From assembly GCF_001957125.1 (NCBI RefSeq), contig NZ_MPHJ01000005.1, positions 62,001 through 126,000 of the forward strand: 64,000 nt of DNA, in the 5' to 3' direction. Origin of the DNA: Shewanella sp. UCD-KL12. Lineage in GTDB: Bacteria; Pseudomonadota; Gammaproteobacteria; Enterobacterales; Shewanellaceae. Made by a program: the position numbers and the translations under genes. Under the pieces are notes generated by a model that saw nothing but the letters and a program-made list of their open reading frames with translations, ran no database searches and was not told where the DNA came from. How positions within the stretch are numbered: position 1 is the first letter of the stretch; each line of letters opens with the position of its first letter. Shown here piece by piece: positions 1 through 9,409 of the stretch.

Positions 1-126
1 AAATCAGTTAACCGATTGCAAGCCAGACTTCAAATACAAATCCCAGATGCAGAAACAACAGAAAACAGCATGATTAAAAATAATCAAAATAAATTTTCGA
101 GCACTTACCTATTTAAAGGTATTTAA
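1..126 (+). CDS. C-terminal end of an unidentified protein (partial)
   Basis: Frame 1 is open from the first base of the window to a TAA at 124-126, giving 41 residues that begin KSVNRLQARLQIQ and end in YLFKGI. The start lies outside the window. The fragment is polar, with no motif I recognise. It could be the tail of a real gene upstream, since it is open for its whole visible length, but 41 codons in AT-rich DNA can also be chance. Confidence 0.4.
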   Translation, partial: KSVNRLQARLQIQIPDAETTENSMIKNNQNKFSSTYLFKGI

Positions 127-379
127 TCAATAGCGGTTTAATTCTAAATTATGCGGAAAATATAGCTATAACATCTGTTTTTTCAGAGAAGTTGGCATAA
201 GTAACAACAGGATTAATCACACGAGCACCCCACTGTTCACAAACAAAAACAATCCAGCCAAAAGACATATATTACAACCAATTAGAGTTAGACAGTTTAT
301 TTGATACTGTTTACTCTGATAACCATAGCATTAACATTTCAGCTGTTATTTGCATAAAGTAATTGAGGGATACACGACT

Positions 380-2323
380 TTGTATGATCTTAACGTCTTT
401 AATCATCTTCATACTCCTGTATGGATATACGATATAAAGAGAAAAAGAATCCACTGGGCAAATCAGGCCTCGCTGCCAATGTGGGAGTCTAGCTGCACCT
501 CAGAGTTACAGCAAAGAGATATGGGCGCCGACATGTCAGCAGCCGTGGCAGCCACACTAGAAAACTACCATGCAAAGTTTTTAAACGGTGAAGTGATAAA
601 AACATGGTGGAGATTCAGCCCTAAATTCAAGACTAAGCAAGCCATGTGTCATTTCTCAGGCTTTCCCCTGCCGGACGGAACTATCGCTATGCTAGTCCAA
701 GTGTTAGGCCATGAAAGCACCATGCGCCGCGAGTTAGCCGCCGTTGATTGTACCAATCTCTCACTGCTTTTCTCTGAGCAAGGAGACTTGCTTAGCGCTA
801 ACCAAGCTTTTACAGAAAAGTTTGGCGATGAACTCAAAAATCTGACTCAGTTTTTAGGTAACCGTGACAAACAGAGGGCCTTAATCAGCTCAGTAAAAAA
901 GCATATAAAAGTTAAGCTAGAGCTTGAGTGCCATACAGGTAGCAAAAAAGTATGGTTTCGAATTGAGCCTATCTGGCAAGAAGATACGAGCCAGCTGCTG
1001 CTTCAGCTCACGGACTCCACGGCGCAAAAAAAGCGATTTTTTCAGGAACAATACAATGCTGAGCATGACGATTTAACCCAAACATACAACCGCAGAGGGG
1101 GCATCAAGCAGATCCAAAACCTCTGTAATACACAACAAGCTTTCAGTTTATTCTTCCTTGATATTGATGGCTTTAAGCTCATTAATGATACCTATGGTCA
1201 CTCGACTGGCGATCAAGTACTGATCTCAGTCGCGAACCGATTACTCAATACATTATCGAAAGACTGCGTGCTCGCGAGGTTTGGCGGGGATGAGTTCATT
1301 ATTTTACTCAGCGAAAAAAACTACTCTCCACCCGATGATTTTGCCGCTTCTATCACTCATATTTTGACCCAGCCATTTTATATCGACGGTATCGATCAGT
1401 TATCTTTAAGCTGTAGCATAGGTTACTCAAGCTTTCCTTTAGATACTGTCGATCCTGAAGAGCTGATCGCTCAAGCAGATATGGCGATGCACCACGCCAA
1501 AGAGCGGGGAATAAATCAATATCAACACTTCTCTGAAGACATTGCTAATGCGTTATTTTTAAAAACTCATATCAGGCAACGTTTATCACAGGCTATTGAT
1601 AACAACAGCTTACAGCTTTACTTCCAGCCTATCATCGCCACAGACACGCTGGTTGTCGTCGGCTTTGAAGCCCTACTACGATGGAATGATGCAGAACTCG
1701 GCCAAGTCTCTCCTGCTGAGTTTATTCCCATTGCAGAGGAATCAGGACAGATCCTCTCAATAGGGCAATGGGTACTAGCAGAATCTATTAAGCAGTTAAG
1801 GAAGTGGCATAGGCACTACGACCCCTCATTGACCATGAGCATCAATCTATCTCGAAAACAGTTAGATAAGAGTCTGCCAAAGCAAGTCAAATTACTGTGC
1901 GATAAGTATCAGGTTCCACCTAAGCACATCGCGCTGGAGATCACTGAATCAGCCCTGATGCAAAACTATAAAGTGGGGCTTAAATGCTTATATGAATTGG
2001 CAGCCATTGGCGTACATCTATACCTAGATGATTTCGGTACAGGTTACTCATCCCTTGGTCAGCTTCAAAACCTGCCGATTAGCACAGTTAAGCTAGATCA
2101 GAGCTTTGTACAATCTACAGAAGATGGCTCACACGCAATTGTTGAAGCCACCAAGGCAATCTGTGAAAAAATGGGGCTAACACTTGTGGCTGAAGGCGTG
2201 GAGGAGCAGGGGCAGCTCTCTTACCTACAAGAGTGTAAGTATGAATTTGCCCAGGGATTTCTGTTCTCCAAACCTCTACCTGCCGAGCAGATAGAGGAGA
2301 AGATCTTAATGCAAAAAGTGTAA
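380..2323 (+). CDS. GGDEF/EAL cyclic-di-GMP protein with N-terminal PAS-like region
   Basis: Predicted cytoplasmic c-di-GMP turnover protein. From the TTG at 380, residues 1-230 are PAS-like sensory sequence. A GGDEF domain follows with an intact GGDEF motif at about residues 302-306, then an EAL domain with the EAL motif at about 430-432 and the DDFGTGYSS motif, so the phosphodiesterase half looks catalytically complete. No RxxD product-inhibition site precedes GGDEF. No membrane segment is seen. The frame is open from a TTG at 350, but GAGGGA at 365-370 sits 9 bases before the TTG at 380, so I prefer that start. Whether net activity is synthesis or hydrolysis cannot be told. Confidence 0.9.
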   Translation: MYDLNVFNHLHTPVWIYDIKRKRIHWANQASLPMWESSCTSELQQRDMGADMSAAVAATLENYHAKFLNGEVIKTWWRFSPKFKTKQAMCHFSGFPLPDGTIAMLVQVLGHESTMRRELAAVDCTNLSLLFSEQGDLLSANQAFTEKFGDELKNLTQFLGNRDKQRALISSVKKHIKVKLELECHTGSKKVWFRIEPIWQEDTSQLLLQLTDSTAQKKRFFQEQYNAEHDDLTQTYNRRGGIKQIQNLCNTQQAFSLFFLDIDGFKLINDTYGHSTGDQVLISVANRLLNTLSKDCVLARFGGDEFIILLSEKNYSPPDDFAASITHILTQPFYIDGIDQLSLSCSIGYSSFPLDTVDPEELIAQADMAMHHAKERGINQYQHFSEDIANALFLKTHIRQRLSQAIDNNSLQLYFQPIIATDTLVVVGFEALLRWNDAELGQVSPAEFIPIAEESGQILSIGQWVLAESIKQLRKWHRHYDPSLTMSINLSRKQLDKSLPKQVKLLCDKYQVPPKHIALEITESALMQNYKVGLKCLYELAAIGVHLYLDDFGTGYSSLGQLQNLPISTVKLDQSFVQSTEDGSHAIVEATKAICEKMGLTLVAEGVEEQGQLSYLQECKYEFAQGFLFSKPLPAEQIEEKILMQKV

Positions 2324-2341
2324 CACCACTTAATAGTAGCC

Positions 2342-2833
2342 TTACGTGATTGTCACCTTCTCAATTATGATAGCCTCTCTTGGCACATCATCATGGCCCA
2401 TTTTTGAGGTCGTTCTGGCCTTCTCTATCTTTCTAACCACATCCATACCAGCGGTCACAGCGCCAAATACCGCATAGCCCCAGCCCGCATTCGTGGTGCC
2501 AGTGTGATCGAGAAAGTCATTATTCCCTAAGTTAATGAAGAACTGCCCTGTCGCTGAATGCGGCGCATCGGTGCGCGCCATGGCTAAGGTGCCTTTGATA
2601 TTTTTCAGTCCGCGATTAGCCTCATTAACTATTGCCGCTCGCGTCGGCTTTTCATCCATATCAGCTGTAAAGCCACCACCTTGGATCATAAACCCTTTGA
2701 TCACACGATGAAAAATAGTGCCCTCGTAGAAACCATCCTCACAATATTTCAAGAAGTTCTTCGAGCTCACTGGTGCGGTTTCCATATCGAGCTCTATCTC
2801 AATATCGCCAAAATTGGTGGTAAAAGTAATCAT
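2342..2833 (-). CDS. ppiB: Cytoplasmic peptidyl-prolyl cis-trans isomerase B (cyclophilin)
   Basis: Catalyses cis-trans isomerisation of peptide bonds before proline, assisting folding in the cytoplasm. At 163 residues it has the size of the single-domain bacterial cyclophilin PpiB. It begins directly with the beta-strand [15 protein letters not shown] and has no signal peptide. Cyclophilin signatures are present: [15 protein letters not shown] with the catalytic Arg, and the substrate-pocket [14 protein letters not shown]. It is convergent with the GGDEF/EAL gene, whose stop lies 18 bases away. It appears to be monocistronic. Confidence 0.95.
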   Translation of the reverse strand: MITFTTNFGDIEIELDMETAPVSSKNFLKYCEDGFYEGTIFHRVIKGFMIQGGGFTADMDEKPTRAAIVNEANRGLKNIKGTLAMARTDAPHSATGQFFINLGNNDFLDHTGTTNAGWGYAVFGAVTAGMDVVRKIEKARTTSKMGHDDVPREAIIIEKVTIT

Positions 2834-2952
2834 GATAAGTAGCTTTGATAGTCAGAATATAAGGATCCAAAGTATACCCTGAAAGTTGGAAAAGGGCTTG
2901 AATCCACAGCTGCATCTTTCATGATTTATGCCTTCCGCCCTTAATTATCAAC

Positions 2953-3783
2953 TTACCTAGTGCACATAACCAAGGTATTCATTTCATTATAATGGAGTAA
3001 TTCACGCTGCTCGTTGTCTTTAAAAGGCTTCACAGACAATTTCGTTCTGTGTTTCAAAGTCGAGTATGTATCGAGGAAGCTCCCAGGTCCGACACTAAAC
3101 CTGATAACCCCTTGTTTAAGCAACAATTCAGCGTGTGTTGAAACCGCTAAGTGGTCGCCAGCTAGCATAAAATTCAGTGGCATAATAAGATCGCTACGCA
3201 ACCGCAAAGCGATATCTTCAGCATCTATACCTGGAATAAAGCCACAATCTGCGCCTGCTGCTTGATAACGTTTTAAACGAGACTTAGTTATATCTAGCGC
3301 TCCATCATGAGATACAAGCTCTCGAAGGTATACATCGGTTCTGGCATTGATAAATACCTGTCTACAACATGAAGATGCCCGTATCGCTGTTATTTTATCC
3401 ACCAGCAACTCAGATGATTGTTCTCCATCCTCTATGTTGATACCAACCACGCCTAAACGAACAAGCTCAGCCACTAAAGACACCACCTCTTCGGGTTTAT
3501 CGCTATAGCCATCCTCTATATCCACAGTCACAGGCAACTTGCTCACTCGCATGATATTCGCAACAGCAAACAACAATGCATCAACGGGAAGATCTCCGCC
3601 ATCGGCATAACCTAATGACCAAGCCAGTGATGCACTACTGGTCGCCAATGCCTTGGCTCCTGATGCTTGTACTATCATTGCACTGGCTGCGTCCCAAACA
3701 TTGACCAACACCAAAGGTGAAGTCCCTACGTGCAACTGATGAAAGGTTTCAAGCTGTTCACTAAATTGAGTTTGCTTCTTCAT
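2953..3783 (-). CDS. Isocitrate lyase/PEP mutase family protein
   Basis: A 276-residue protein of the PEP mutase/isocitrate lyase superfamily, a TIM-barrel family that makes or breaks C-C or C-P bonds next to a Mg-bound alpha-oxo acid. Visible family features are NVWDAASA near residue 30, TSSASLAWSLGYADG near 47-61, the Mg-binding strand VTVDIEDGYS, GINIEDGE, and the INARTD strand. The specific catalytic Cys loop of methylisocitrate lyase (KRCGH) is absent, so this belongs to the broad PEP phosphonomutase-like group. Its substrate is unknown. It seems to be a single gene. Confidence 0.8.
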   Translation of the reverse strand: MKKQTQFSEQLETFHQLHVGTSPLVLVNVWDAASAMIVQASGAKALATSSASLAWSLGYADGGDLPVDALLFAVANIMRVSKLPVTVDIEDGYSDKPEEVVSLVAELVRLGVVGINIEDGEQSSELLVDKITAIRASSCCRQVFINARTDVYLRELVSHDGALDITKSRLKRYQAAGADCGFIPGIDAEDIALRLRSDLIMPLNFMLAGDHLAVSTHAELLLKQGVIRFSVGPGSFLDTYSTLKHRTKLSVKPFKDNEQRELLHYNEMNTLVMCTR

Positions 3784-4058
3784 GTTATGACTCCAATGTC
3801 ATGCCGCTAATTTAAGAGAGTAAGCACTCTAACAAGCGATCACTTATCAACCTCGCGGGAAACGGCACTCAACATAACTTGACCTAATATTGATCCTAAT
3901 ATCGACATGATTAGCTGGGTAAGTCAGGTTAGCTAGCTAGAAATATAGGCTAACAATTCCCCTAGATAACCTTTTTTCAAAATGGCGATTTTTTGATACT
4001 GTTAATCCTGCTAAAACTCAATAAAAGAAAACCACACAATAATAACAATGAGGTTTCC

Positions 4059-5471
4059 ATGAATCAGCCCACTTCGGCTAAACCCTTATTTTCAACTAAG
4101 CGTATCGCTTCGGTATTGCTGGTTTCAGCCGCACTTGCAGGCGTACTATTTACCAGCAGTAGTCAGGCTAAAGCAATAACCGCCGCTCCCTCTCAAGAAG
4201 ATATGCGTCTGTATGACATCGCCAGCGCCCCGAGTGCTGAACGTCTTCGTCGTGATGTAGAAAAACTTGTCAGCTTTGGCACTCGCCACACCCTATCTGA
4301 AACAGAGTCTGACACCCAAGGGATAGGCGCTGCTAGACGCTGGATTAAAGCCGAATTTGAACGTATCTCTGCCGACTGCGGTGGCTGTTTAGAGGTAATA
4401 ACCTTAGCAGATACTGTTACTGGCAAGCGCATTCCAGACCCAACCGAGGTGGTGAATGTCATTGCTATTCAACGTGGCTCTATCTCACCAAATCGTGTTG
4501 TCATGATGAGCGGTGATATCGATTCTCGCGTTACCGATGTGATGAATTCAAGTTCAATCTCCCCCGGCGCGAATGATAATGCCTCAGGCGTTGCAGGAGC
4601 TATTGAAGCTGCTCGCGTACTGTCTAAGTACCAGTTTTCAGGCTCTATCGTCTACGCCGCACTCTCTGGTGAGGAGCAAGGGCTCTATGGCGGTGCAACG
4701 CTTGCTCAATACGCCAAAGATAAAAACTGGCAGGTACAAGCGGTACTCAATAACGACATGATTGGTAATATTGAGGGGGTCAATGGCGTCATCAACAACC
4801 ACAGCGTCCGTGTATTTTCTGAAGGCGTTCGCATAGCAGAAACGGCAGAGGAAGCGAAAGAGCGTTATTTCAGCGGTGGTGAGAATGACTCAGCCTCACG
4901 TAACTTAGCGCGCAAGATCAAGTCCCTATCAGATCAATACATGACCAACTTAGATGTGATGATGGTTTACCGCTTAGATCGTTTCGGCCGCGGCGGCCAT
5001 CACCTTCCCTTTAACAAGGCTGGCTTTCCTGCGGTACGTATCATGGAGACCAACGAGAACTACAACCGTCAACATCAAGATATCCGTGTCGAAAGTGGCA
5101 TAGCCTACGGTGATGTGATTGAAGGCGTGGATTTTGACTTTAATGCTAAGCTCACCGCACTCAATGCTATAAGTCTAGCCTCTATGGCCTGGGCACCTGC
5201 GCCGCCAAAAGCTGTCACGATTGAAGGTAAGGTCTCGGCCAGCACCACACTTAATTGGCAGCCTAGCAAGCAGCAAGATATTGTGGGTTACCGCGTTTAT
5301 TGGCGCTTAACCACAGAGCCTGAGTGGACCCATAGTCGCTATGTCGGCAAGGTGGAGTCCTTTAAACTGAAGAATATGGTTATCGATAACTATCTATTCG
5401 GCGTCGCCAGTGTTAGTGCTAATGGTAACGTTAGCCCTGTTGTCTTCCCGGGAGCAGCAGGTGCGTTTTAG
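4059..5471 (+). CDS. Secreted M28-family zinc aminopeptidase-like protein
   Basis: The frame is open from 3993, but the ATG at 4059 has GAGG at 4049-4052 and starts a typical signal peptide ending near SSSQAKA, so the precursor is 470 residues. The M28 di-zinc peptidase core is clear: D173 in GANDNASG, E205/E206 in GEEQG, D233 in NNDMIG and H314/H315 before LPFNKAGFPAVR. The position of the usual first zinc ligand, His in GHxDS, is Asp (D153 in SGDIDSR). The last 80 residues resemble a fibronectin type III-like beta domain. It probably acts in the periplasm or outside the cell on peptides. The 3' end of this gene is repeated four times directly downstream. Confidence 0.85.
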   Translation: MNQPTSAKPLFSTKRIASVLLVSAALAGVLFTSSSQAKAITAAPSQEDMRLYDIASAPSAERLRRDVEKLVSFGTRHTLSETESDTQGIGAARRWIKAEFERISADCGGCLEVITLADTVTGKRIPDPTEVVNVIAIQRGSISPNRVVMMSGDIDSRVTDVMNSSSISPGANDNASGVAGAIEAARVLSKYQFSGSIVYAALSGEEQGLYGGATLAQYAKDKNWQVQAVLNNDMIGNIEGVNGVINNHSVRVFSEGVRIAETAEEAKERYFSGGENDSASRNLARKIKSLSDQYMTNLDVMMVYRLDRFGRGGHHLPFNKAGFPAVRIMETNENYNRQHQDIRVESGIAYGDVIEGVDFDFNAKLTALNAISLASMAWAPAPPKAVTIEGKVSASTTLNWQPSKQQDIVGYRVYWRLTTEPEWTHSRYVGKVESFKLKNMVIDNYLFGVASVSANGNVSPVVFPGAAGAF

Positions 5472-6095
5472 ACGCTATAACTACAGCAAAGTAGACTCTT
5501 CTAGATTAGATCCTTCAAGGTAAAGAGTCTGGTTATCGATAACTAGCTTCTTGTCGGCGTCGCCAGTGTTAGTGCTAATGGCAACGCAAGCCCTGTTGTC
5601 TTTCCCGGTGCTGCAGGTGCGTTTTAGATGCTATAACTACAGCAAAGTAGACTCTTCTAGATTAGATCCTTCAAGGTAAAGAGTCTGGTTATCGATAACT
5701 AGCTTCTTGTCGGCGTCGCCAGTGTTAGTGCTAATGGCAACGCAAGCCCTGTTGTCTTTCCCGGTGCTGCAGGTGCGTTGTAGATGCTATAACTACAGCA
5801 AAGTAGACTCTTCTAGATTAGATCCTTCAAGGTAAAGAGTCTGGTTATCGATAACTAGCTTCTTGTCGGCGTCGCCAGTGTTAGTGCTAATGGTAACGTT
5901 AGCCCTGTTGTCTTCCCGGGAGCAGCAGGTGCATTTTAGATGCTATAACTACAGCAAAGTAGACTCTTCTAGATTAGATCCTTCAAGGTAAAGAGTCTGG
6001 TTATCGATAACTAGCTTCTTGTCGGCGTCGCCAGTGTTAGCGCTAATGGCAACGCAAGCCCTGTTGTCTTTCCCGGTGCTGCAGGTGCATTTTAG
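5472..6095 (+). repeat. Four tandem 156-bp copies of the M28 gene 3' end
   Basis: The segment from just after the M28 stop codon (5471) to the TAG at 6093-6095 is exactly four units of 156 bp. Each repeats the gene's 3' spacer followed by its last ~95 coding bases and stop. The shared anchor GGTTATCGATAAC occurs at 5378 (in the gene) and at 5531, 5687, 5843 and 5999. In all four copies the gene's TAT codon after GATAAC is TAG and the unit is 3 bp longer there, so the copies are not translatable as extensions. The third copy carries the gene-like variant of the final 45 bases. Each unit holds an 8-bp inverted repeat (AGACTCTT/AAGAGTCT, first at 5493-5500/5523-5530). Confidence 0.95.
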
Positions 6096-6247
6096 ACGCT
6101 ATCAGCTGGTATTAAATGCAGGCTCTATAACTGTGAGCCTGCAATCTTTTCTCGATATTGACCATGAAGATTTCTAAGTTAACCGCTAAAAATAGAGCTG
6201 CTATGATTATATAATAGGTGATAGTGGCGATTGGGAGCGGTTAGCTA

Positions 6248-7180
6248 ATGGGAAAGACGGGTCGATACCATCATAGATACAGTGCAAAAGCCTCAAAGGC
6301 ACTCTCGCCAAAATTATCGCTAAAATTAGTGCCAAGCCCCTTGTTATACCTGATAGTACTCACTCTCTATATGGCGATGATGCAAAAAGCCATCGCCGAA
6401 CCTTACACTTCCCAAGCAAGGTTATCTCCCACGCCCACCCCAACGCTAAGAATATGCTACGAAGATAGAAATAATTTTCCATTCGTCACTAAAGGTGATC
6501 AGAACTTTACTAACACTCTTGGCAATCGCGGGACACTGGCTGATATCATCATTAATGCGGCGCAAGCTATCGAGCTACCCATTACATTCAGCCGGTTACC
6601 TTGGAAGCGCTGTATTCAGCAGTTATCTCAAGGGAAATCCGATGCCATTTTTGCTGCAATCTGGACGCAAGACAGAGATTCCCAATGGGTATTTCCCAAG
6701 GTAGATGGTGTGATAGAACCTAAGCTGAGACTATGGCGAGCAAGGTACCCAATATTCACCGCAAAGCACTCTACACTGCAGTGGCATAACGGTCGCTTCA
6801 CTAATCTTAAACTAGGTGTATCAGCGCCTTTAGGCTATGTCGCCCACGACAAGCTCAACAAACTTGATGTATTGCCTGCCAACAACTTAAGCGTCGAAGA
6901 GGGCTTTAACCTCATCGCCAGAGAAAGGCTAGACGGTTATGTCGTTGAGCGGTTCATCGGTCAACATACCATTCAAAAGCTAAGACTAAGCCAAGAGATC
7001 TCAACCTTAGATGAGGACTTTATGCAGATGGACTGGTTTGTGCCAGTCTCCCACGCTTGGTATCAAGAGCATCCTCAGCTTACTCAGCAACTGTGGCAAT
7101 CAATCAGCGAGGTGAGAGAGCAGCAAGGTGACGCGATTTTCAAACGCTACACCGAGCCAAAGCTTGACGCTACTCCGTAA
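6248..7180 (+). CDS. Periplasmic solute-binding-like protein (family 3)
   Basis: A 310-residue secreted protein with a basic, unusually long N-terminus and a hydrophobic segment around residues 30-50 ending near QKAIAEP. The rest resembles the amino-acid-type family 3 binding fold: a first strand LRICYEDRNNFPF, a lobe with TFSRLPWKRCIQQLSQGKSD, and later VSAPLGYV. No permease or ATPase gene is nearby, so it may be a stand-alone sensor or an orphan binding protein. GGGAGCGG at about 6236-6241 supports the ATG at 6248; a later ATG at 6371 would give a shorter signal peptide. Ligand unknown. Confidence 0.75.
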   Translation: MGKTGRYHHRYSAKASKALSPKLSLKLVPSPLLYLIVLTLYMAMMQKAIAEPYTSQARLSPTPTPTLRICYEDRNNFPFVTKGDQNFTNTLGNRGTLADIIINAAQAIELPITFSRLPWKRCIQQLSQGKSDAIFAAIWTQDRDSQWVFPKVDGVIEPKLRLWRARYPIFTAKHSTLQWHNGRFTNLKLGVSAPLGYVAHDKLNKLDVLPANNLSVEEGFNLIARERLDGYVVERFIGQHTIQKLRLSQEISTLDEDFMQMDWFVPVSHAWYQEHPQLTQQLWQSISEVREQQGDAIFKRYTEPKLDATP

Positions 7181-8246
7181 CGTCTACGACATTATTCAAT
7201 GACTCGTCCTGGTAACGCCGATACATAGCTTCAATGGATTCGTAGGGGGCCAGGTAGCCTTTATCGGTTAAAAACTGTGGATTAAATAGCTTAGAGGAGG
7301 AGCGCTCTGGCACATCACAGCAAAAGGTCACTATGGTTTTCCCCCTGCCCAGCTTAGCTGCAGCATAGAGCGCGCCAGCAAGATTAAGGGCTGAGCTGCT
7401 ACCGAGCACAATGCCATCGAGCTCCTGCACTTGCTTGGCGATAGCGATCAAATCTCTATCGGGTAAGGTGATTGCCCTATCCACCTTAGCCTGACGAAAG
7501 TTCTCCACGCAGCGCATAATACCGATACCTTCGGTGAACGAGCTTCCTGTCGACACATACTCGCCCGTTTTTAGGTATGAGTAGATCCCCGATCCATCCG
7601 GATCCACCAGCCAGGTCTCTAAGTTGGGATTACGCTCTGACAAATAACGCGAATTACCAGCAATCGTCCCGCCAGTGCCGGCAACTGAGACCAGCGCATC
7701 GATCTTACCTTGAGTCTGCTGCCAAATCTCCGGCCCAGTATGTTGATAATGGGCTTTGGCGTTACTGGTATTCTCAAACTGATCGGCCCACCAGTATTTA
7801 TCATCACTTTCACCGATACGCTTAGCGGTATGATAAAAGTGATCGGGATTGGCAAATGGACAAGCATCAACCAACTTAAGTTCGGCGCCATATAGTGTGA
7901 CCATAAGGGCTTTTTCTGGTGCTTGCCCTTTGGGCATCACCACCAACATCTTAAAGCCTAGTGCCTTAGCCACTAGGGCTAAACCTATGCCAGTATTACC
8001 TGCAGTGCCTTCGACAATTGTCATACCAGGCTTAAGCTTGCCACTGGCGATGGCATCTTGAACGAGTTGCAGTGCCGCCCTATCTTTGATTGAGCCACCA
8101 GGATTTTGCTGCTCACACTTGAGTAACACTTCACAACCTGTCAGATCAGAAATGCTGTTTACTCTAAGCAGATCTGTATTGCCAATGAGCTCTGTGACAC
8201 TAGGTAAAATCGACGATTTCATATGAAGTACATCCATGACAAACAT
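7170..8246 (-). CDS. Cysteine synthase-like PLP-dependent enzyme
   Basis: Fold-type II PLP enzyme of the O-acetylserine sulfhydrylase/cystathionine beta-synthase family, expected to do beta-replacement on an activated serine. The PLP lysine lies in NPGGSIKDRAA near residue 53. The substrate loop is EGTAGNTGIG (classical CysK has TSGNTG), the phosphate loop is VSVAGTGGTIAG, and a late GSSSALNLAGA loop contacts the pyridine ring. At 358 residues it is longer than CysK (about 320), with extra C-terminal sequence. Three in-frame ATGs lie within 27 bases; none has a strong ribosome site. Its 3' end overlaps the convergent solute-binding gene by 11 bp. Cysteine synthesis is likely but not certain. 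Confidence 0.85.
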   Translation of the reverse strand: MFVMDVLHMKSSILPSVTELIGNTDLLRVNSISDLTGCEVLLKCEQQNPGGSIKDRAALQLVQDAIASGKLKPGMTIVEGTAGNTGIGLALVAKALGFKMLVVMPKGQAPEKALMVTLYGAELKLVDACPFANPDHFYHTAKRIGESDDKYWWADQFENTSNAKAHYQHTGPEIWQQTQGKIDALVSVAGTGGTIAGNSRYLSERNPNLETWLVDPDGSGIYSYLKTGEYVSTGSSFTEGIGIMRCVENFRQAKVDRAITLPDRDLIAIAKQVQELDGIVLGSSSALNLAGALYAAAKLGRGKTIVTFCCDVPERSSSKLFNPQFLTDKGYLAPYESIEAMYRRYQDESLNNVVDVTE

Positions 8247-8455
8247 TCATTAAATAGCAGTTACAGCTAAATGCTGCACGCTCACCTATGCACTAAAGAT
8301 ATCAGTCTTTACTATTATGGCAATCCCTTAGCTGCGGTAACATTAACTAATCCCCCTAGTTATACCTGCTTTAAGCCTATCTGTTAGAATGGCACGACCT
8401 ACTTATCACTTTTTTGATTACTGAGAACGCTTTTTTCTCAGCTTAGAGGACTATT

Positions 8456-9199
8456 TTGAAGTGTAAACTCATAAGCTTACTTGCCTTAGCCATATTCAGT
8501 TTTTCATCAAAAGCAGAAGAGATTATTATCGCATCAGATATCTGGTGCCCCTACATCTGTGAGAATAACTCAGGCTATGTCGTCGAGCTTACCGAGCAAG
8601 CCTTTGCAAGCGTAGGCGTTAGAGTAAAGTTTGAAACCATCCCTTTTCAGCGGGCACTAAAACTGGCTAAACACAATAAAATTCATGCCGTTCTCGCGGT
8701 TACTCCTGAGCATGTCAAACAGTTCAACTTATTGATCTATGATGACGCACCTGTGGGGCAGTTTAGTAATGATTTTTACGTCCGTAAAAATTCAACTTGG
8801 CGCTACCAAAGTATTCATAGCCTGCAACAGCAGAGCATTGCCAGCATTCGCGGCTATGATTATGGCCCAGTGCTTAATAAATACTTATCTGCACACGCCT
8901 ATCACTACATAGCCTCAGGTGAAACGCCACACAAAATAAACTTAAACTTACTTCAACGAGGAAGAGTCGATCTGTTTATCGGTAATCGATATGTCATTGA
9001 ACATACCGCCAAAGAGCTTGGTTACGACAAATATATTAGCTTTGCCGGCAGCGAAAATATCACAACGCCACTCTATGTCGGTTTTAGCCGCCTCGACAAC
9101 GAAGCAGCTTATGCAGAGAAGTTTGCCCAAGGCCTAGATAACATCAAACAATCGGGTGTTTACGACGCCATTTTGAGCAAGTATCAGATAGTTCAATAA
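8456..9199 (+). CDS. Periplasmic solute-binding-like protein (family 3), TTG start
   Basis: A 247-residue exported protein. The start is TTG at 8456 with AGAGGA at 8445-8450 just upstream. The signal peptide ends at SFSSKA/EE. The mature protein starts with the family 3 strand IIIASDIWCPYIC and continues with the usual two-lobe layout (VVELTEQAFASVGV, ASIRGYDYGPVL, RGRVDLFIGNRYVI). It is 20 residues shorter than typical ABC amino-acid binding proteins. No transporter components adjoin it. It is a second orphan of this type within 2.3 kb, but too different in sequence from the 6248 gene to be a recent duplicate. Confidence 0.8.
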   Translation: MKCKLISLLALAIFSFSSKAEEIIIASDIWCPYICENNSGYVVELTEQAFASVGVRVKFETIPFQRALKLAKHNKIHAVLAVTPEHVKQFNLLIYDDAPVGQFSNDFYVRKNSTWRYQSIHSLQQQSIASIRGYDYGPVLNKYLSAHAYHYIASGETPHKINLNLLQRGRVDLFIGNRYVIEHTAKELGYDKYISFAGSENITTPLYVGFSRLDNEAAYAEKFAQGLDNIKQSGVYDAILSKYQIVQ

Positions 9200-9225
9200 T
9201 ACCAATCGATATAGCGACGATCAGC

Positions 9226-9325
9226 ACAGCGTCACACCAAACAAAAACACAATAAAACCGCAACCAACACAACCCAAAAAGCAAACCAAAAACAAACGTA
9301 ACCCCATAAAAATAAACAAAGTTAA
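9226..9325. repeat. Low-complexity A/C-rich tract
   Basis: Between the solute-binding gene and the next lipoprotein the + strand is almost only A and C. In 9241-9300 just 5 of 60 bases are G or T. No coding frame is convincing on either strand. Confidence 0.8.
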
Positions 9326-9409
9326 TTGCAAAAAGCACAAAAACGATACAGATGTGAAATAAACATAAAAAACGACAGGTTTCGCACTGATATCTCTGGT
9401 AGATTACCG

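Noticed and set aside
3928-3954. Inverted repeat GTTAGC/GCTAAC as a terminator
   Set aside because: 6-bp arms with a 15-base loop, no U-tract and no gene end next to it.
5472-6095. CRISPR array or REP elements in the repeat region
   Set aside because: Units are contiguous 156-bp copies of a gene end without spacers; no cas genes.
9144-9338. 64-codon minus-strand ORF over the A/C-rich tract
   Set aside because: Its Phe/Val/Leu-rich composition simply reflects the low-complexity DNA; no ribosome site.
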